DNA of 46,681 bases from Bacillota bacterium (GCA_021324295.1 JAJPJJ010000030.1:1-46681), one strand, 5' to 3'; positions 35,293-46,100 are shown, counted from the first letter of the stretch. The notes: a model not told the origin generated them from the sequence alone. Program-made: numbers and translations.

Positions 35293-36120
35293 TCAGGTGC
35301 CGGGGCGGATCTGGCGGTACACTGCCCACACCGCGCTCACATACCACCGTGTTTCGGCGTAGGGAGGGATGCCGCGGTACCGCCGAACGGCGCCGTCGCC
35401 CGCGTTGTATGCCGCGAGCGCAAGCCGCCAGTCGCGGAACTCCTGGTAGTACGCCCGCAGCATCGTCGCGGTCCCGACGAGGTTGCCCCAGGGATCGCGC
35501 GCGTCCACGCCGGCCGCGCGGGCGGTCCGCGGCATCAACTGCCCGAGGCCGGTGGCGCCGGCCCAGCTCGTCACGGCGTGATCGAAGCGGCTCTCGATGT
35601 ACACGACCGCCGCGAGCAGCCACGGGTCGACCCCTTCCCGGCGGGCCGCGGTCACGACGTGCTCGCCGATCCACGCGGCCTGCGCCAGCGTGAGCCGCGG
35701 ATTCGACGCCCGGGCCAGCGCCGCGATCGCCCTCGGCGTGCCCGCAACGGCCGCCGGCGGCCCCTGGCGGAACACGCTCAGCCGGCGTAACCAGCCCTTC
35801 GTGACTCGCTCCTGGAAGAACGAGTGCGGGCGCCGGAGCCCTTCGCGGAAGTAGGCCTCGGCGTCCTGGATCCGGCCGGCGGCGGTCGCGGCGATACCCG
35901 CCCAGATCGCGGGGAGCGCCGACTGCGAGCGCTCCTGCGCCAGCCGGGCAAACACAGCGAGCGCCCGCGCCGGCGCGCCGGCGCGGTATGCGTCGATGCC
36001 GTCCTGGAGGGACGCTGGGGCGCTCGGGCCCTCCCCGGCCCAGGCCGCGATCGCGCCGAGGCCCAGGAGCGCGGCGAGCGTGGCGGCTACGCCCCGAGAG
36101 GCCCGGCGGATGCTGCGCAC
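35293..36120 (-). CDS. Lytic transglycosylase (SLT domain) with TPR-like N-terminus
   Basis: The 275-residue product has a signal peptide (GVAATLAALLGLGAIAAWAG). A helical repeat region (about 36-120, AYRAGAPARALAVFARLAQ, AEAYFREGL) follows, resembling a TPR pair, and then a C-terminal SLT domain. The catalytic Glu176 lies in VYIESRFDHAV, with GATGLGQLMPRTA and ALAAYNAGDGAV following as expected. It cleaves the glycan strand of peptidoglycan outside the membrane. It starts at GTG 36120 with no strong ribosome site. It converges with the Asp-box gene; the 245 bases between them show no supported gene. The 265 bases upstream also hold nothing I recognise. Confidence 0.88.
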   Translation of the reverse strand: MRSIRRASRGVAATLAALLGLGAIAAWAGEGPSAPASLQDGIDAYRAGAPARALAVFARLAQERSQSALPAIWAGIAATAAGRIQDAEAYFREGLRRPHSFFQERVTKGWLRRLSVFRQGPPAAVAGTPRAIAALARASNPRLTLAQAAWIGEHVVTAARREGVDPWLLAAVVYIESRFDHAVTSWAGATGLGQLMPRTARAAGVDARDPWGNLVGTATMLRAYYQEFRDWRLALAAYNAGDGAVRRYRGIPPYAETRWYVSAVWAVYRQIRPGT

Positions 36121-36385
36121 GAGGCCGTCGGTTGTTCGGGCTGATGGGTGTGCATCGCGCGTGCGACCTCACGCCTCGTGGGGGGCGGCGTCGCACACTC
36201 TGTGTGCCCAGCGGGGGCGGCGACGATGACACCCTCGTGCGCGAGCCACGCGCGCGAGCTTGCACAAACGTTCCCCGAATCCCGCCTCGAATCTCCGCGC
36301 GGGGCGCTTCAAGTTCCACGCGACGGGCTGGATGGAGGCGATGCCGGGTCATCGCTGGCTGGCGGGCGCTGCGGGGGTCGGGCGA

Positions 36386-37300
36386 CTACGATCCGGACCG
36401 CGGGCGGCCCTCGCGAACTTCCACCCCGAGCATCCGCTCCCACACCTTGACGAGCGCCACGGTGTCCTCCCCGTCCAGGCCGAGGGCGCGGGCGATCGTG
36501 TAGGTGAGCAGCGCCGCCGAGGTCACGGGCAGCGCCAGCCGGACCTCCTGGGCCATCTCCTCGGCGAGCCGCAGATCCTTGTGCGCGAGGTCCACGCGAA
36601 ACGCCGGCGCGAACTCGCGGCTGAGGATGCGCTGACCGCGGCTGGGGATCGCGTTGGTGGCGCCGGATCCTGCGGCGAGCGCGGTGATGAGCTGCGTGGG
36701 GTCGAGGCCCAGGCGGACGCCGAGGGGCAGCGCCTCCGCGAGAACGGCCATGGAGGCGAGCGAGAGCATATTGTTGAGCAGCTTGGTGACGTGCCCGGCC
36801 CCGGTCGCGCCCATATGGAAGATCGCGCGTCCCATCGCCTCGAGGGCCGGTCGGATGCGCGCGAGCGCATCCTCGGGTCCACCGACGTAGATCGTCAGCG
36901 TGCCCTCCCGGGCGCCGCGCACGCCGCCCGTGATCGGTGCGTCGAGCATCGCGATCCCACGGGCCCGGAGGCGCTCCGCGAGCATGCGCGTCGAGGCGGG
37001 GCGGCTCGTCCCCATATCGACGAACACGCTCCCCGCCCGGCCCGATGCGAGCACGCCGCCCTGCCCCAGGACGACCTCCTCGACCTCCGCGGAGGAGGGA
37101 AGACAGGCGATGACCACCGGGCACTCCGCGAGCAGGTCGGAGAGGGAGGCGGCGACGCGTGCGCCCTGCGTTTCGAGCTGCCGGGCCGGCTCCCGCCGCC
37201 GGTGCACGAGGGTGGTGACCGCAAACCCCTTGCGCAGGAGGTTGGCCGCCATGGGCTGGCCCATCACGCCGATGCCGACGAAGCCGATGCGCTCGGTCAT
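36386..37300 (-). CDS. NAD(P)-dependent beta-hydroxyacid dehydrogenase (HIBADH family)
   Basis: A 304-residue member of the 3-hydroxyisobutyrate dehydrogenase / tartronate semialdehyde reductase family. It has the Rossmann motif GFVGIGVMG (residues 6-14), the substrate-binding DAPITGGVRGAREGTL (about 120-135) and the catalytic Lys173 in GHVTKLLNN. It interconverts a beta-hydroxyacid and a semialdehyde; the exact substrate is not evident. It stands alone on the minus strand with only a weak ribosome site before ATG 37300. Confidence 0.9.
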   Translation of the reverse strand: MTERIGFVGIGVMGQPMAANLLRKGFAVTTLVHRRREPARQLETQGARVAASLSDLLAECPVVIACLPSSAEVEEVVLGQGGVLASGRAGSVFVDMGTSRPASTRMLAERLRARGIAMLDAPITGGVRGAREGTLTIYVGGPEDALARIRPALEAMGRAIFHMGATGAGHVTKLLNNMLSLASMAVLAEALPLGVRLGLDPTQLITALAAGSGATNAIPSRGQRILSREFAPAFRVDLAHKDLRLAEEMAQEVRLALPVTSAALLTYTIARALGLDGEDTVALVKVWERMLGVEVREGRPRSGS

Positions 37301-37504
37301 GGACGTACGGCGAACCTCGCCTCTGGTCTCCCGGCGGCGGCCGCTCCGAATGTGGCTCGGTCGCCGGCGAGCGTCCGCGATCGTTCACAGCTTCGGACCG
37401 GAGGGCAGGGCTTCCTGTGCGAGAGCACGTATCCCTCTGCGGAGTCCGTGCACCACGCCGGAGGCATCTGCGGCCACGAAGGAGGACGACGCGGGAGGGA
37501 TGCT
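37301..37504. other. Divergent intergenic region, little recognisable
   Basis: Between the dehydrogenase start and the next plus-strand start I see no RNA motif and no promoter with both boxes. The end of the region carries the good ribosome site GGGAGGG (37493-37499) of the small open frame that follows. Confidence 0.35.
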
Positions 37505-37618
37505 ATGGCGCGCGCCACCGATCTCGACACCGAGCTGGGACAGAGCTTCGGACGGTCCACGACCGGCGACGGCGCCGCCGGTGTCCAGGCCGCCCCGATG
37601 GGGCGATGGCTGCCGTAG
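37505..37618 (+). CDS. Possible small peptide of 37 residues
   Basis: ATG 37505 follows a strong ribosome site GGGAGGG (37493-37499) by five bases. The frame encodes MARATDLDTELGQSFGRS followed by a Gly/Ala-rich stretch and the ending PMGRWLP, with GC-rich third codon positions like the neighbours. It overlaps the start of the next gene (37606) by 13 bases, while that gene has no good ribosome site of its own. It could be a real small protein, a leader peptide that couples translation, or chance. I recognise no family. Confidence 0.35.
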   Translation: MARATDLDTELGQSFGRSTTGDGAAGVQAAPMGRWLP

Positions 37619-38499
37619 CCTCGTACGGCGGGCGCCTCGACTGGCGCCGGACCATCGCCTACATCGACCACAACGGGACCGAGATGGAGCGCGCGCGGCT
37701 GCGCGGCATCCTCGGGCGGCCCCGGCCCGGCGCCAAGGTGATGCGCGCGCTTGAGGCGCGGCAGAACGACGACGGCGGGTTCCCGCACGGGATGGTCCAG
37801 GGCCGCCTCTCGACGATCGAGGCGACGACGACCGCCCTGCGGTGGTTGGACGATCTCGGGCTGCGCTCCAGCCCCTACGTCGAGCGCGCCCTCACCTTCC
37901 TGCTCGCCGCCCAGCGTCCCGATGGGTCGTGGGACGAGCCGCCCGGGCTGATGCGGTACGGGCCGTCCCCCCGCCTCCTGCCCGGCGATCCACGCGTGCG
38001 GAGCCTCTTGACCGCGCTCGTGGGCTTCTGGCTCGTGCGGCTCGGGCATCGCGGCGACGACGCGGTCGCGCGGGCGATGGCGTACCTGCGCGCCCGCCAG
38101 GCCACGGACGGGCGATTCGTAGGGTTCCTGCCAGCGACGTGGCTCGCCGTGGCGGTGTTCCGATTGGGCGAGGGAGCGCAGTCGGCGGCCGCGGCCCGCG
38201 GGCTGGAGGCGCTTACGGCGGTGGCGCCGGAGCGATGGCCTCCCGGCTGGCTGGCCGGGATGCTGAACTGCCTCGGGGATGCCGGCGTTCCCGCGGATCC
38301 GCTCCCGGTCCGGCAGGGCCTCGCGCGGCTCGCCGCTCTGGCCCGGCCGGACGGGTCGTGGTTGTCCGAGGAGGGCGAATTCCACCACGTGGAGGTCACG
38401 CTGCAGGCGCTGCGGGCGCTGCTCCTCTACGATGCCGTCTCGGGCGACGCGGAGCCCTCCGAGCCGGCGGCCGGGCCGGATATGGACGCCGCGACGTGA
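37606..38499 (+). CDS. Prenyltransferase/squalene-cyclase-type repeat protein
   Basis: The 297-residue protein folds, by motif, as an alpha/alpha toroid of the terpene cyclase/prenyltransferase type. It has repeats of the form ...ARQNDDGGFP, AAQRPDGSWDE, ARQATDGRFVG and ALARPDGSWLSEEG. It lacks a DxDD motif of class II cyclases, is less than half the length of squalene-hopene cyclase, and shows no obvious zinc ligands of protein prenyltransferases. No signal peptide is seen. It is therefore a small toroid protein of unknown activity, perhaps binding an isoprenoid or a peptide. ATG 37606 was chosen because protein-like composition begins there. Confidence 0.75.
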   Translation: MAAVASYGGRLDWRRTIAYIDHNGTEMERARLRGILGRPRPGAKVMRALEARQNDDGGFPHGMVQGRLSTIEATTTALRWLDDLGLRSSPYVERALTFLLAAQRPDGSWDEPPGLMRYGPSPRLLPGDPRVRSLLTALVGFWLVRLGHRGDDAVARAMAYLRARQATDGRFVGFLPATWLAVAVFRLGEGAQSAAAARGLEALTAVAPERWPPGWLAGMLNCLGDAGVPADPLPVRQGLARLAALARPDGSWLSEEGEFHHVEVTLQALRALLLYDAVSGDAEPSEPAAGPDMDAAT

Positions 38500-38573
38500 C
38501 GGGCGCCGCGCCCTCCACCGAGCAGGCCCCGAGGGCGCGAGGGCAAGCTATACTGGAGACGAGGGGTACTCCG

Positions 38574-38912
38574 ATGAGCGAGCAGCTGCTCAAGCAGATA
38601 CAGGGCGTGGTCAGCGAGGCGATGGAGGAGCGCCGCGGCCTCGTCGTCTACTCCCGGCTGGAGCCCGTGGAGCTGGACCGGCTCGCCCGGCGGGTGGAGC
38701 GGGACGCGCTCGAGAAGATCCGCGGGCTGCTGCCCGAGGAGACCACCGATCAGCGCGTGCTCGGGCTGCGCAACCGCCTGCAGCGGATGCTCGAGGAGCT
38801 CGAGGAGCTGGGGGAGCAGGGACAGATCCATGAGCGCAGCCGGCAGATGCAGAACGACGAGATCGTGTGGCAGGCCTTCGAGGATATCGCCTGGATGGTA
38901 GGGGTGCAGTAA
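38574..38912 (+). CDS. Small helical protein of unknown function
   Basis: A 112-residue, highly charged and probably all-helical protein (VELDRLARRVERDALEKIRG, LQRMLEELEELGEQGQ) with no membrane segment or known motif. The acidic/basic heptad pattern suggests a coiled coil. A -10-like TATACT (38549-38554) lies 20 bases before ATG 38574 without a matching -35. It follows the toroid protein by 74 bases and converges with the S1 gene nine bases away. I do not recognise the family. Confidence 0.7.
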   Translation: MSEQLLKQIQGVVSEAMEERRGLVVYSRLEPVELDRLARRVERDALEKIRGLLPEETTDQRVLGLRNRLQRMLEELEELGEQGQIHERSRQMQNDEIVWQAFEDIAWMVGVQ

Positions 38913-38921
38913 CCGGGGCCG

Positions 38922-39293
38922 TTACCGCCGCCGGCCGCCGCGCTTGGCCTCGGTATTGCGCTTCAGGTCGAGGAGGCGCTCCTCGCTCTCCTTCATGAAC
39001 TTGGCCAGCTTTTCCTCGAACGTCGCCTTCGCGCGGATCCGAGCCTGGCGCTCCGCGGGGTCCAGGGCCTGCTTGACCGAGAGATCCAGCTTGCCCTTCT
39101 CGTTGTACCCGAGGACCTTGACTTTGACGCGCTCCTGCTCCTTCAGGTAGTCCCGCACGTCCTTGACGTAGGTGTCGGCAATTTCGGAGATGTGGACGAG
39201 GCCGCTTTTGCCGTCGGGGAGCTCAACGAAGGCGCCGTAGTGGGTGATCTTGACGACGACGCCTTCCAAAATCGTGCCCGCTTCAAGGCTCAT
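38922..39293 (-). CDS. S1 RNA-binding domain protein (YabR-like)
   Basis: A 123-residue protein with one S1 domain at residues 1-75 (GTILEGVVVKITHYGAFVEL, GLVHISEIADTYV, GKLDLSVKQAL), followed by a basic, helical tail. It resembles Bacillus YabR, which likewise lies next to the FtsB/DivIC gene in the mfd-mazG region. It is expected to bind RNA or ribosomes in the cytoplasm. ATG 39293 was chosen because the domain starts directly there. Its own consensus promoter lies just upstream, although ftsB precedes it on the same strand. Confidence 0.9.
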   Translation of the reverse strand: MSLEAGTILEGVVVKITHYGAFVELPDGKSGLVHISEIADTYVKDVRDYLKEQERVKVKVLGYNEKGKLDLSVKQALDPAERQARIRAKATFEEKLAKFMKESEERLLDLKRNTEAKRGGRRR

Positions 39294-39335
39294 ACCAGGG
39301 ACGCAGTCCCTCCTTCGCTCAGCAATGCGCAGGAG

Positions 39336-39364
39336 ATTATAGCCTACCCCCCGGGGGGTGTCAA
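39336..39364 (-). promoter_or_regulatory. Perfect consensus promoter with C6G6 palindromic spacer
   Basis: On the minus strand TTGACA (39364-39359), exactly 17 bases, and TATAAT (39341-39336) form a perfect sigma-70 promoter. It lies at the very end of ftsB and drives the S1-domain gene. The spacer contains the perfect palindrome ACCCCCCGGGGGGT (39346-39359, overlapping the -35 edge). This could be a repressor site or could alter DNA shape. Confidence 0.8.
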
Positions 39365-39946
39365 GGAATGGAGCCATCCGCGCGCCCACTCGAGGATCGC
39401 GCGCAGCCGAGCGGTCCATGCGGACCGGCCGGCCGGCGCCGCCCCGGGCGCACGCGCGTCGATCCGGCCGGCGGCCGCCTCCGGCTTGGCCTCCTCTGCC
39501 GGGGCGGCGCCGGGGGGATGCGCGCCCGCAGCGGTGGTCGCGCCGGCGCCGTGGCCGGCCGGCACGATCAGCAGCTCGATCTCCCCCGGGCGCACCAGCC
39601 CGAGCTGCTGGCGGGCGAGCCGCTCGATGTAGCGGTCGTCCGTCTGCAGCCGGTGGATCTCTTCGCGGAGCAGCTCGTTCTGCGCGATCAGGGCCCGGCG
39701 CCGCTGCTCCAGCCGCGCGGCCTGGCGCGCCAGCGTGTAGGTGCGCGCGTACTGGGTCGATAGCGCGACCATCATCGCCGCCATCACGCACACGGCGATC
39801 GCAGCCACGAGCCGCTGCAGGGGGGCCGGCTTCCGGCGTCGCGGCCTGGCGGACCCCCCCGGCGGGCACGCCGCGGTCCGCTCGTGGCCGGCACCCGGTG
39901 CGCCGGATGCGCGCCGTGCGGACCCACCGGGGCGCTGTGGGATCAC
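39344..39946 (-). CDS. ftsB: FtsB/DivIC-type septum formation initiator
   Basis: A bitopic division protein of about 200 residues. It has a basic, Pro/Arg-rich cytoplasmic N-terminus and one membrane helix (LVAAIAVCVMAAMMVAL, about 47-63). A periplasmic coiled coil follows (ARLEQRRRALIAQNELLREE) with the family's ending LARQQLGLVRPGEIELL. A long Ala/Pro-rich tail after about residue 125 is unusual. FtsB/DivIC forms a complex with FtsL and DivIB/FtsQ at the septum. The GTG at 39946 overlaps the stop of the preceding gene (GTGA), but its ribosome site is weak and a later start is possible. Confidence 0.85.
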   Translation of the reverse strand: MIPQRPGGSARRASGAPGAGHERTAACPPGGSARPRRRKPAPLQRLVAAIAVCVMAAMMVALSTQYARTYTLARQAARLEQRRRALIAQNELLREEIHRLQTDDRYIERLARQQLGLVRPGEIELLIVPAGHGAGATTAAGAHPPGAAPAEEAKPEAAAGRIDARAPGAAPAGRSAWTARLRAILEWARGWLHSLTPPGG

Positions 39947-40689
39947 CGGGGGACGACCGGCCCCAGGCGGTGCCGCGGGCGCGGCCACATCCAGGGCACC
40001 GCGAGGGCGGCCAGCGCGGCCAGCAGGACGGGACGGGCGCGCTGCCACAGGTCGAACGCGCGAATGACCGCCAGCCAGAACGGCGTGAGCGTTCCATCGT
40101 GCTCGAGGTGGAACCACGCCAGCGCGACCTGCCGGAGGTAGCGCGCCGTTTCGGGGAACGGCGGCACGCCCCGGTGGTGGACGACGGTGCCCGCCCCGGC
40201 GTTGTACGCGGCGACGGCCAGCACGACGTTGCCGCCGAACCGGTCGAGGAGCCGCCGCAAGTAGGTGGCGCCGACCTCGAGGTTGGCGGCCGGGTCGTTC
40301 ATGCAGGGCGGGGCCGGGCCCACCGTGGCCCCGCAGGCCGCCGCGGCATCCAGCTCCCGCCACGTCGCGGGCATCACCTGCATCAGGCCGTAGGCGCCGC
40401 GCGGGGAGCGGGCCTCGGGATCGAAGCCGCTCTCCGCGGCGACGACCGCCGCGAGCAGCGCGGGGTTGAGGTGGTGCGCGACCGCGGTGCGGTTGATCAG
40501 ATCGGCGTAGGGCACGCCGTGCACCGGCCGCGGACGCGCGGCGCTGCGCGCAAACTCCGCGACCGCCGTCCGAACGTGGACGGTCGTCAGGTAGACGACG
40601 GTGAGTGTGAGGAGGAGGGCCGCCGCGCACAGCGCCGCGTAGAGCTCGGTCCATCGCGGCGCCCCTCCCGTGCGGCGACGGATGGCCAT
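39943..40689 (-). CDS. Membrane-anchored lytic transglycosylase (SLT domain)
   Basis: The 248-residue protein has an N-terminal membrane anchor or uncleaved signal (LYAALCAAALLLTLTVVYL, about 16-34) and an SLT domain with the catalytic Glu86 in AAESGFDPEA, then GAYGLMQVMPATW and VAAYNAGAGTVV. A second hydrophobic stretch near the C-terminus (about 219-233) may be a further membrane helix. It starts nine bases after the enolase stop and is followed, with a four-base overlap, by the division gene ftsB, so a role in septal peptidoglycan turnover is likely. Confidence 0.88.
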   Translation of the reverse strand: MAIRRRTGGAPRWTELYAALCAAALLLTLTVVYLTTVHVRTAVAEFARSAARPRPVHGVPYADLINRTAVAHHLNPALLAAVVAAESGFDPEARSPRGAYGLMQVMPATWRELDAAAACGATVGPAPPCMNDPAANLEVGATYLRRLLDRFGGNVVLAVAAYNAGAGTVVHHRGVPPFPETARYLRQVALAWFHLEHDGTLTPFWLAVIRAFDLWQRARPVLLAALAALAVPWMWPRPRHRLGPVVPR

Positions 40690-40698
40690 GGATGCGTC

Positions 40699-42090
<1,392 letters not shown>

Positions 42091-42345
42091 CTACGTCCCG
42101 GCGTCCTCGAGTACCTCGCAGCAGTCCTCCGCGCCGTGCGGGGCGCCGCGGTCGGGAACCCGGCGCACCCGTACACGGATGCGGCGGCCCGCGACCTCCA
42201 CGCTCACGACATCCCCAGGTCGCACCGGCGCGGCGGGAGGCGCCGCCCGGTCGTTCAGCGTGACCCGGCCCGCGCGGCACAGGCTGTTGGCCAGCGCCCG
42301 GCGGCGGATCAGCCGGCTGACCTGCAGGAACTTATCGAGCCTCAC
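42091..42345 (-). CDS. S4-domain RNA-binding protein (YabO/HslR-like)
   Basis: An 84-residue protein made almost entirely of an S4 domain (RLDKFLQVSRLIRRRALANS, CRAGRVTLNDRAA, VRPGDVVSVEV). Relatives in the same neighbourhood of Bacillus (YabO/RqcP) and the heat-shock protein HslR bind stalled ribosomal particles or tRNA, so a ribosome-rescue role is plausible. It starts at GTG 42345 inside the end of mazG, with a 14-base overlap. The next gene, eno, starts 63 bases downstream. Confidence 0.9.
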   Translation of the reverse strand: MRLDKFLQVSRLIRRRALANSLCRAGRVTLNDRAAPPAAPVRPGDVVSVEVAGRRIRVRVRRVPDRGAPHGAEDCCEVLEDAGT

Positions 42346-43162
42346 GCCACAGGGCGAGCAGCTCGTCGGCCGTGTATTCTCGCAGGGACTGGCCGGACGC
42401 GCGCGCCCTGGCTTCCATGCGATCGAACCGCTCCCTGAACCGGGCGCACGCCGCCCGCAGCGCGAGCTCGGCGTTCTGGCCCAGGTAGCGCGGGAGGGCG
42501 GCGGCGGCGAACAGCAGACCGCCCAGCGCCGCCTCGACGGCCTGCGGCGGAGAAGCCACCGCGGCACGCTCGAGCTCGTCGAGCCGCTCGCGGACCGCGC
42601 GGATCGCCCCGGCGAGGTCGGGCCACGCGACCCCGCGCTCGGCCGCACGCGTCTGCATCTGCTGCGCGAGCGCGAGCGCCGGCAGCGTGCGCGGGAGGCC
42701 GCTGAGGGCGCCCCCGGGCTGCCCGGCCGCGCCGGCTTCGGCCGCCGCGCCTCCGGCGTCGGGCCCCGCGTGCGCCTGCGCACGCTCCTCTTCCTTGATC
42801 CTCTCCCACCGCGCGAGCACCGCGTCGGGCGAGGCCGCCCGGGCTCCCCCAAAGACGTGCGGATGTCTGCGGATCAGCTTCTCCGCGAGCCCCCCCACGA
42901 CGTCCTCGATCGTGAAGCGGCCGTGCTCGGAGGCGATCTGGGCGTGGAAGACGACCTGCAGCAGCAGATCGCCGAGCTCCTCGCGCAACCGCCCCGGCGC
43001 GCCGTCCTCGATCGCCTCGAGCGTCTCGTAGGCTTCTTCGAGGAGGTACGGCCGCAGCGAGAGGTGGGTCTGCTCGCGGTCCCACGGGCATCCGCCGGGG
43101 CCGCGCAGGCGCGCCATGAGCTCGACGAGCTGCGCGAACGCCCGCCCGCGACGGTCGGGCAT
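42332..43162 (-). CDS. mazG: Nucleoside triphosphate pyrophosphohydrolase MazG
   Basis: The 276-residue cytoplasmic enzyme hydrolyses noncanonical or excess NTPs to NMP and pyrophosphate. The N-terminal MazG domain shows GGCPWDREQTH, LLEEAYETLEAIE (the ExxE magnesium site) and REELGDLLLQVVFHAQ. KLIRRHPHVFGG and WERIKEEER follow. An Ala/Gly-rich insert (about 130-155) separates it from a weaker second repeat. Its ATG overlaps the last base of mfd. Confidence 0.93.
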   Translation of the reverse strand: MPDRRGRAFAQLVELMARLRGPGGCPWDREQTHLSLRPYLLEEAYETLEAIEDGAPGRLREELGDLLLQVVFHAQIASEHGRFTIEDVVGGLAEKLIRRHPHVFGGARAASPDAVLARWERIKEEERAQAHAGPDAGGAAAEAGAAGQPGGALSGLPRTLPALALAQQMQTRAAERGVAWPDLAGAIRAVRERLDELERAAVASPPQAVEAALGGLLFAAAALPRYLGQNAELALRAACARFRERFDRMEARARASGQSLREYTADELLALWREAR

Positions 43163-46100
43163 CAGCGCGCTCCCCCGAGGGGCGCCCGCTCACGCTCGAT
43201 CCCCGGGGCGGGCGCGCCGGTGCCGGCGGCGCCCGCGGCGAGCCTCTCCAGGATCTCTCCGATCAGCCGCACCGTCTCCTCGAACGGGGCGCCGTCCGTG
43301 CGGATCAGCACGCCCTCCGGCGTGAACCGCACGCGATCGTGGGGCCGCGCGAGCAGCGCCTCGACCACGCCGGCGCCCACCTCGGCGTCGGCGACGCGCA
43401 GCAGCACGTCGGCGCGCTCCCGCGAGATCGCCGTCACCCCGGCACGACGCGCCAGCACGCGCAGGCGGAGCACCTCGGCGAGGTGCCGGGCGGGCGGCGG
43501 GAGCGGGCCGTACCGGTCCCGCAGCTCCGCGACCGCGGCGTCCCACTCCTCGAGCGTCCCGGCCGCGGCGAAGCGCCGGTAGGCCGCCATTCGCTGGCCG
43601 GGCGACGGGATGTACGTCTCGGGCAGGTAGGCGTCCGCGTCGAGGTCCACCGCCACCTCCGGAGGCTCCTCGACGATCTCCCCGCGGACTTCGCGGACCG
43701 CCTCGTCGAGCAGGCGCATGTAGAGATCGAGCCCGACGGCGGCGAGGTGCCCGTGCTGCTCGGGCCCGAGGATGTTCCCGGCGCCGCGGATCTCCAGGTC
43801 GCGCATCGCGAGGCGGAGCCCGGACCCCAGCTCGACGAACTCGCGCATCGCCACGAGCCGCTGCTCCGCCTCGGGCGTCAGCCGCGCGTGCTGCGGGTAG
43901 AGCAGGTACGCGTACGCCTGCCGATCCCCGCGGCCGACGCGGCCGCGGAGCTGGTAGAGCTGGGCCAGGCCGAGCAGGTGTGCGTCCTCGATGATGATGG
44001 TGTTCACGCGGGGGATGTCCAGCCCGATCTCGACGATGGTCGTGCAGACCAGGACGTCGTACCGCCCGCCCAGGAAGTCGAGCATCACCCGCTCCAGGCG
44101 CGCCTCCGGCATCCGGCCGTGCGCCACGGCCACGCGCGCCTCCGGTACCGCGGCGCGCAGGCGCCGGGCGGCCCGCTCGATCGTCTCCACGCGGTTGTGC
44201 ACGACGTAGACCTGGCCGCCGCGCTCGAGCTCGCGCCGGATGGCATCGCGCACGAGCTGCGGGTCGTCCTCGCGGATATAGGTGAGGATCGGCTGCCGCG
44301 CCTCCGGCGGGGTCTCCATCACCGAGAGATCCCGGAGGCCGGCGAGGGACATCTGCAGCGTGCGCGGGATCGGCGTGGCGGTGAGCGTCAGCACATCCAC
44401 CTGCGTCCGGAGCTGCTTGAGCCGCTCCTTGTGCCTGACGCCGAACCGCTGCTCCTCGTCGATGATCACGAGGCCGAGCGAGCGGAACGCGACGGACGGG
44501 TGGAGCAGGCGGTGGGTTCCGATCAGCACGTCCACGGCCCCCGCGCGGGTCGCCTCCAGGATCGCCCGTTGCTCGCGCGGCGTGCGGAACCGGCTCAGCA
44601 TCTCCACCCGGACGGGGTACGGCGCGAATCGTTCGCGGAACACGGTGTAGTGTTGCTGGGCGAGGATCGTCGTCGGCACGAGGACCGCCACCTGCTTGCC
44701 GTCCATCACCGCCTTGAACGCGGCCCGCAGGGCGACCTCGGTCTTGCCGTAGCCGACGTCCCCGCAGACGAGCCGGTCCATCGGCCGCGGGGCCTCCATG
44801 TCCCGCTTCACGTCGTCGATCGCCTTCTGCTGGTCGGGCGTCTCCTCGTACGCGAACGCGTCCTCCAGCTCGCGCTGCCATGGGGTGTCCGGGGCGAACG
44901 CGTGTCCGCGCGCGCGCTCCCGGGCCGCGTAGAGCTGTAGGAGGTCGCGCGCCATCTCGCGGGCGCGCTCCCGGACCCGCCGCTTCTCGCGCTCCCACTC
45001 CGTGCCGCCGAGCCGGTGGATCTGGGGCGCCTGCCCGTCCACCCCGACGTACCGCTGCACCAGGTTGATCTGATCCGTGGGGACGTACAGCGCGTCCCCC
45101 TGGGCGTACTGGAGGTGCAGGTAGTCCCGTTCGCTCCCGCCGATCGCGAGGCGCACCAGCCCGCGGTACACACCGATCCCGTGGTGGACGTGCACGATGA
45201 GGTCCCCCGGCTCGAGCTCCGTCCAGCTCCCCAGCCGGGCGCCGTCCCGGACCCACCGCACCGCCCTGCGGCGCCGGCGCCAGCCGAGGATCTCGCCGTC
45301 GGTGAGGACCACCAAGTCGTCGAGCGTGAACCCCTCCGTCAGCGCCTGCGGGACGATCGCGACGGTGCCCGGCGCGGGAGGCTCCCGGAGGTCCTCCACG
45401 ACGCCGGCGGGCACCCCGTGCTCGGCGAACAGCTCGCTCATCCGGTGTGCCTGCCGGCTCGATACGACGACGCGCCGACCGGCGGCGAGCCAGCGGCGCA
45501 CCTCCTGCGTCACGCCCTCGATCTGGCCGGCGAACGATTCGACGACGCCGGACGGCAGGTCGACCGCGCGCTCCCCGAGCGGCCGGCGCAGCGTCGAGAT
45601 GGAGAGCGCGCGGTGCCGGGCGAGCGCCTCCTCGATCGTCTCCCAGGGCACGAGCCCGGGCGGTGTCGAGGGCGCGATCCGGCCGGCCTCGATGGCGCGT
45701 GCGCGCGCGGCGCCGGCCTGCGCGTGCAGCGCCAGGGCCTGCCGGGATATCTCCGCGGGCTCGTCGAGCACGCAGACTGCGTCCTCGAGCGCGTCGGGGA
45801 GGGTCGGGCCCGCCGCGCCGGGCGGACGCGCGGGAAGGACCACCGCGGCATCGAGCGCCGCGGTCGTGAGCTGGGTCTCCGGGTCGAACGCCCGGACCGA
45901 CTCCACGTCGTCGCCGGTCCACTCGATCCGCACGGGACGCTCCGCCGTGGAGGGGAAGACGTCGAGCAGGCCGCCGCGCACCGCGAGCTGTCCAGGGGCG
46001 CGGACGAGGTCCGTCCGCTCGTACCCTCCGGCGGCGAGCCGCGCGACCGCGTCTTCGAGCCGGAGGCGCGCGCCCGGCCGGACCTCGAGGCGGGCGCCGG

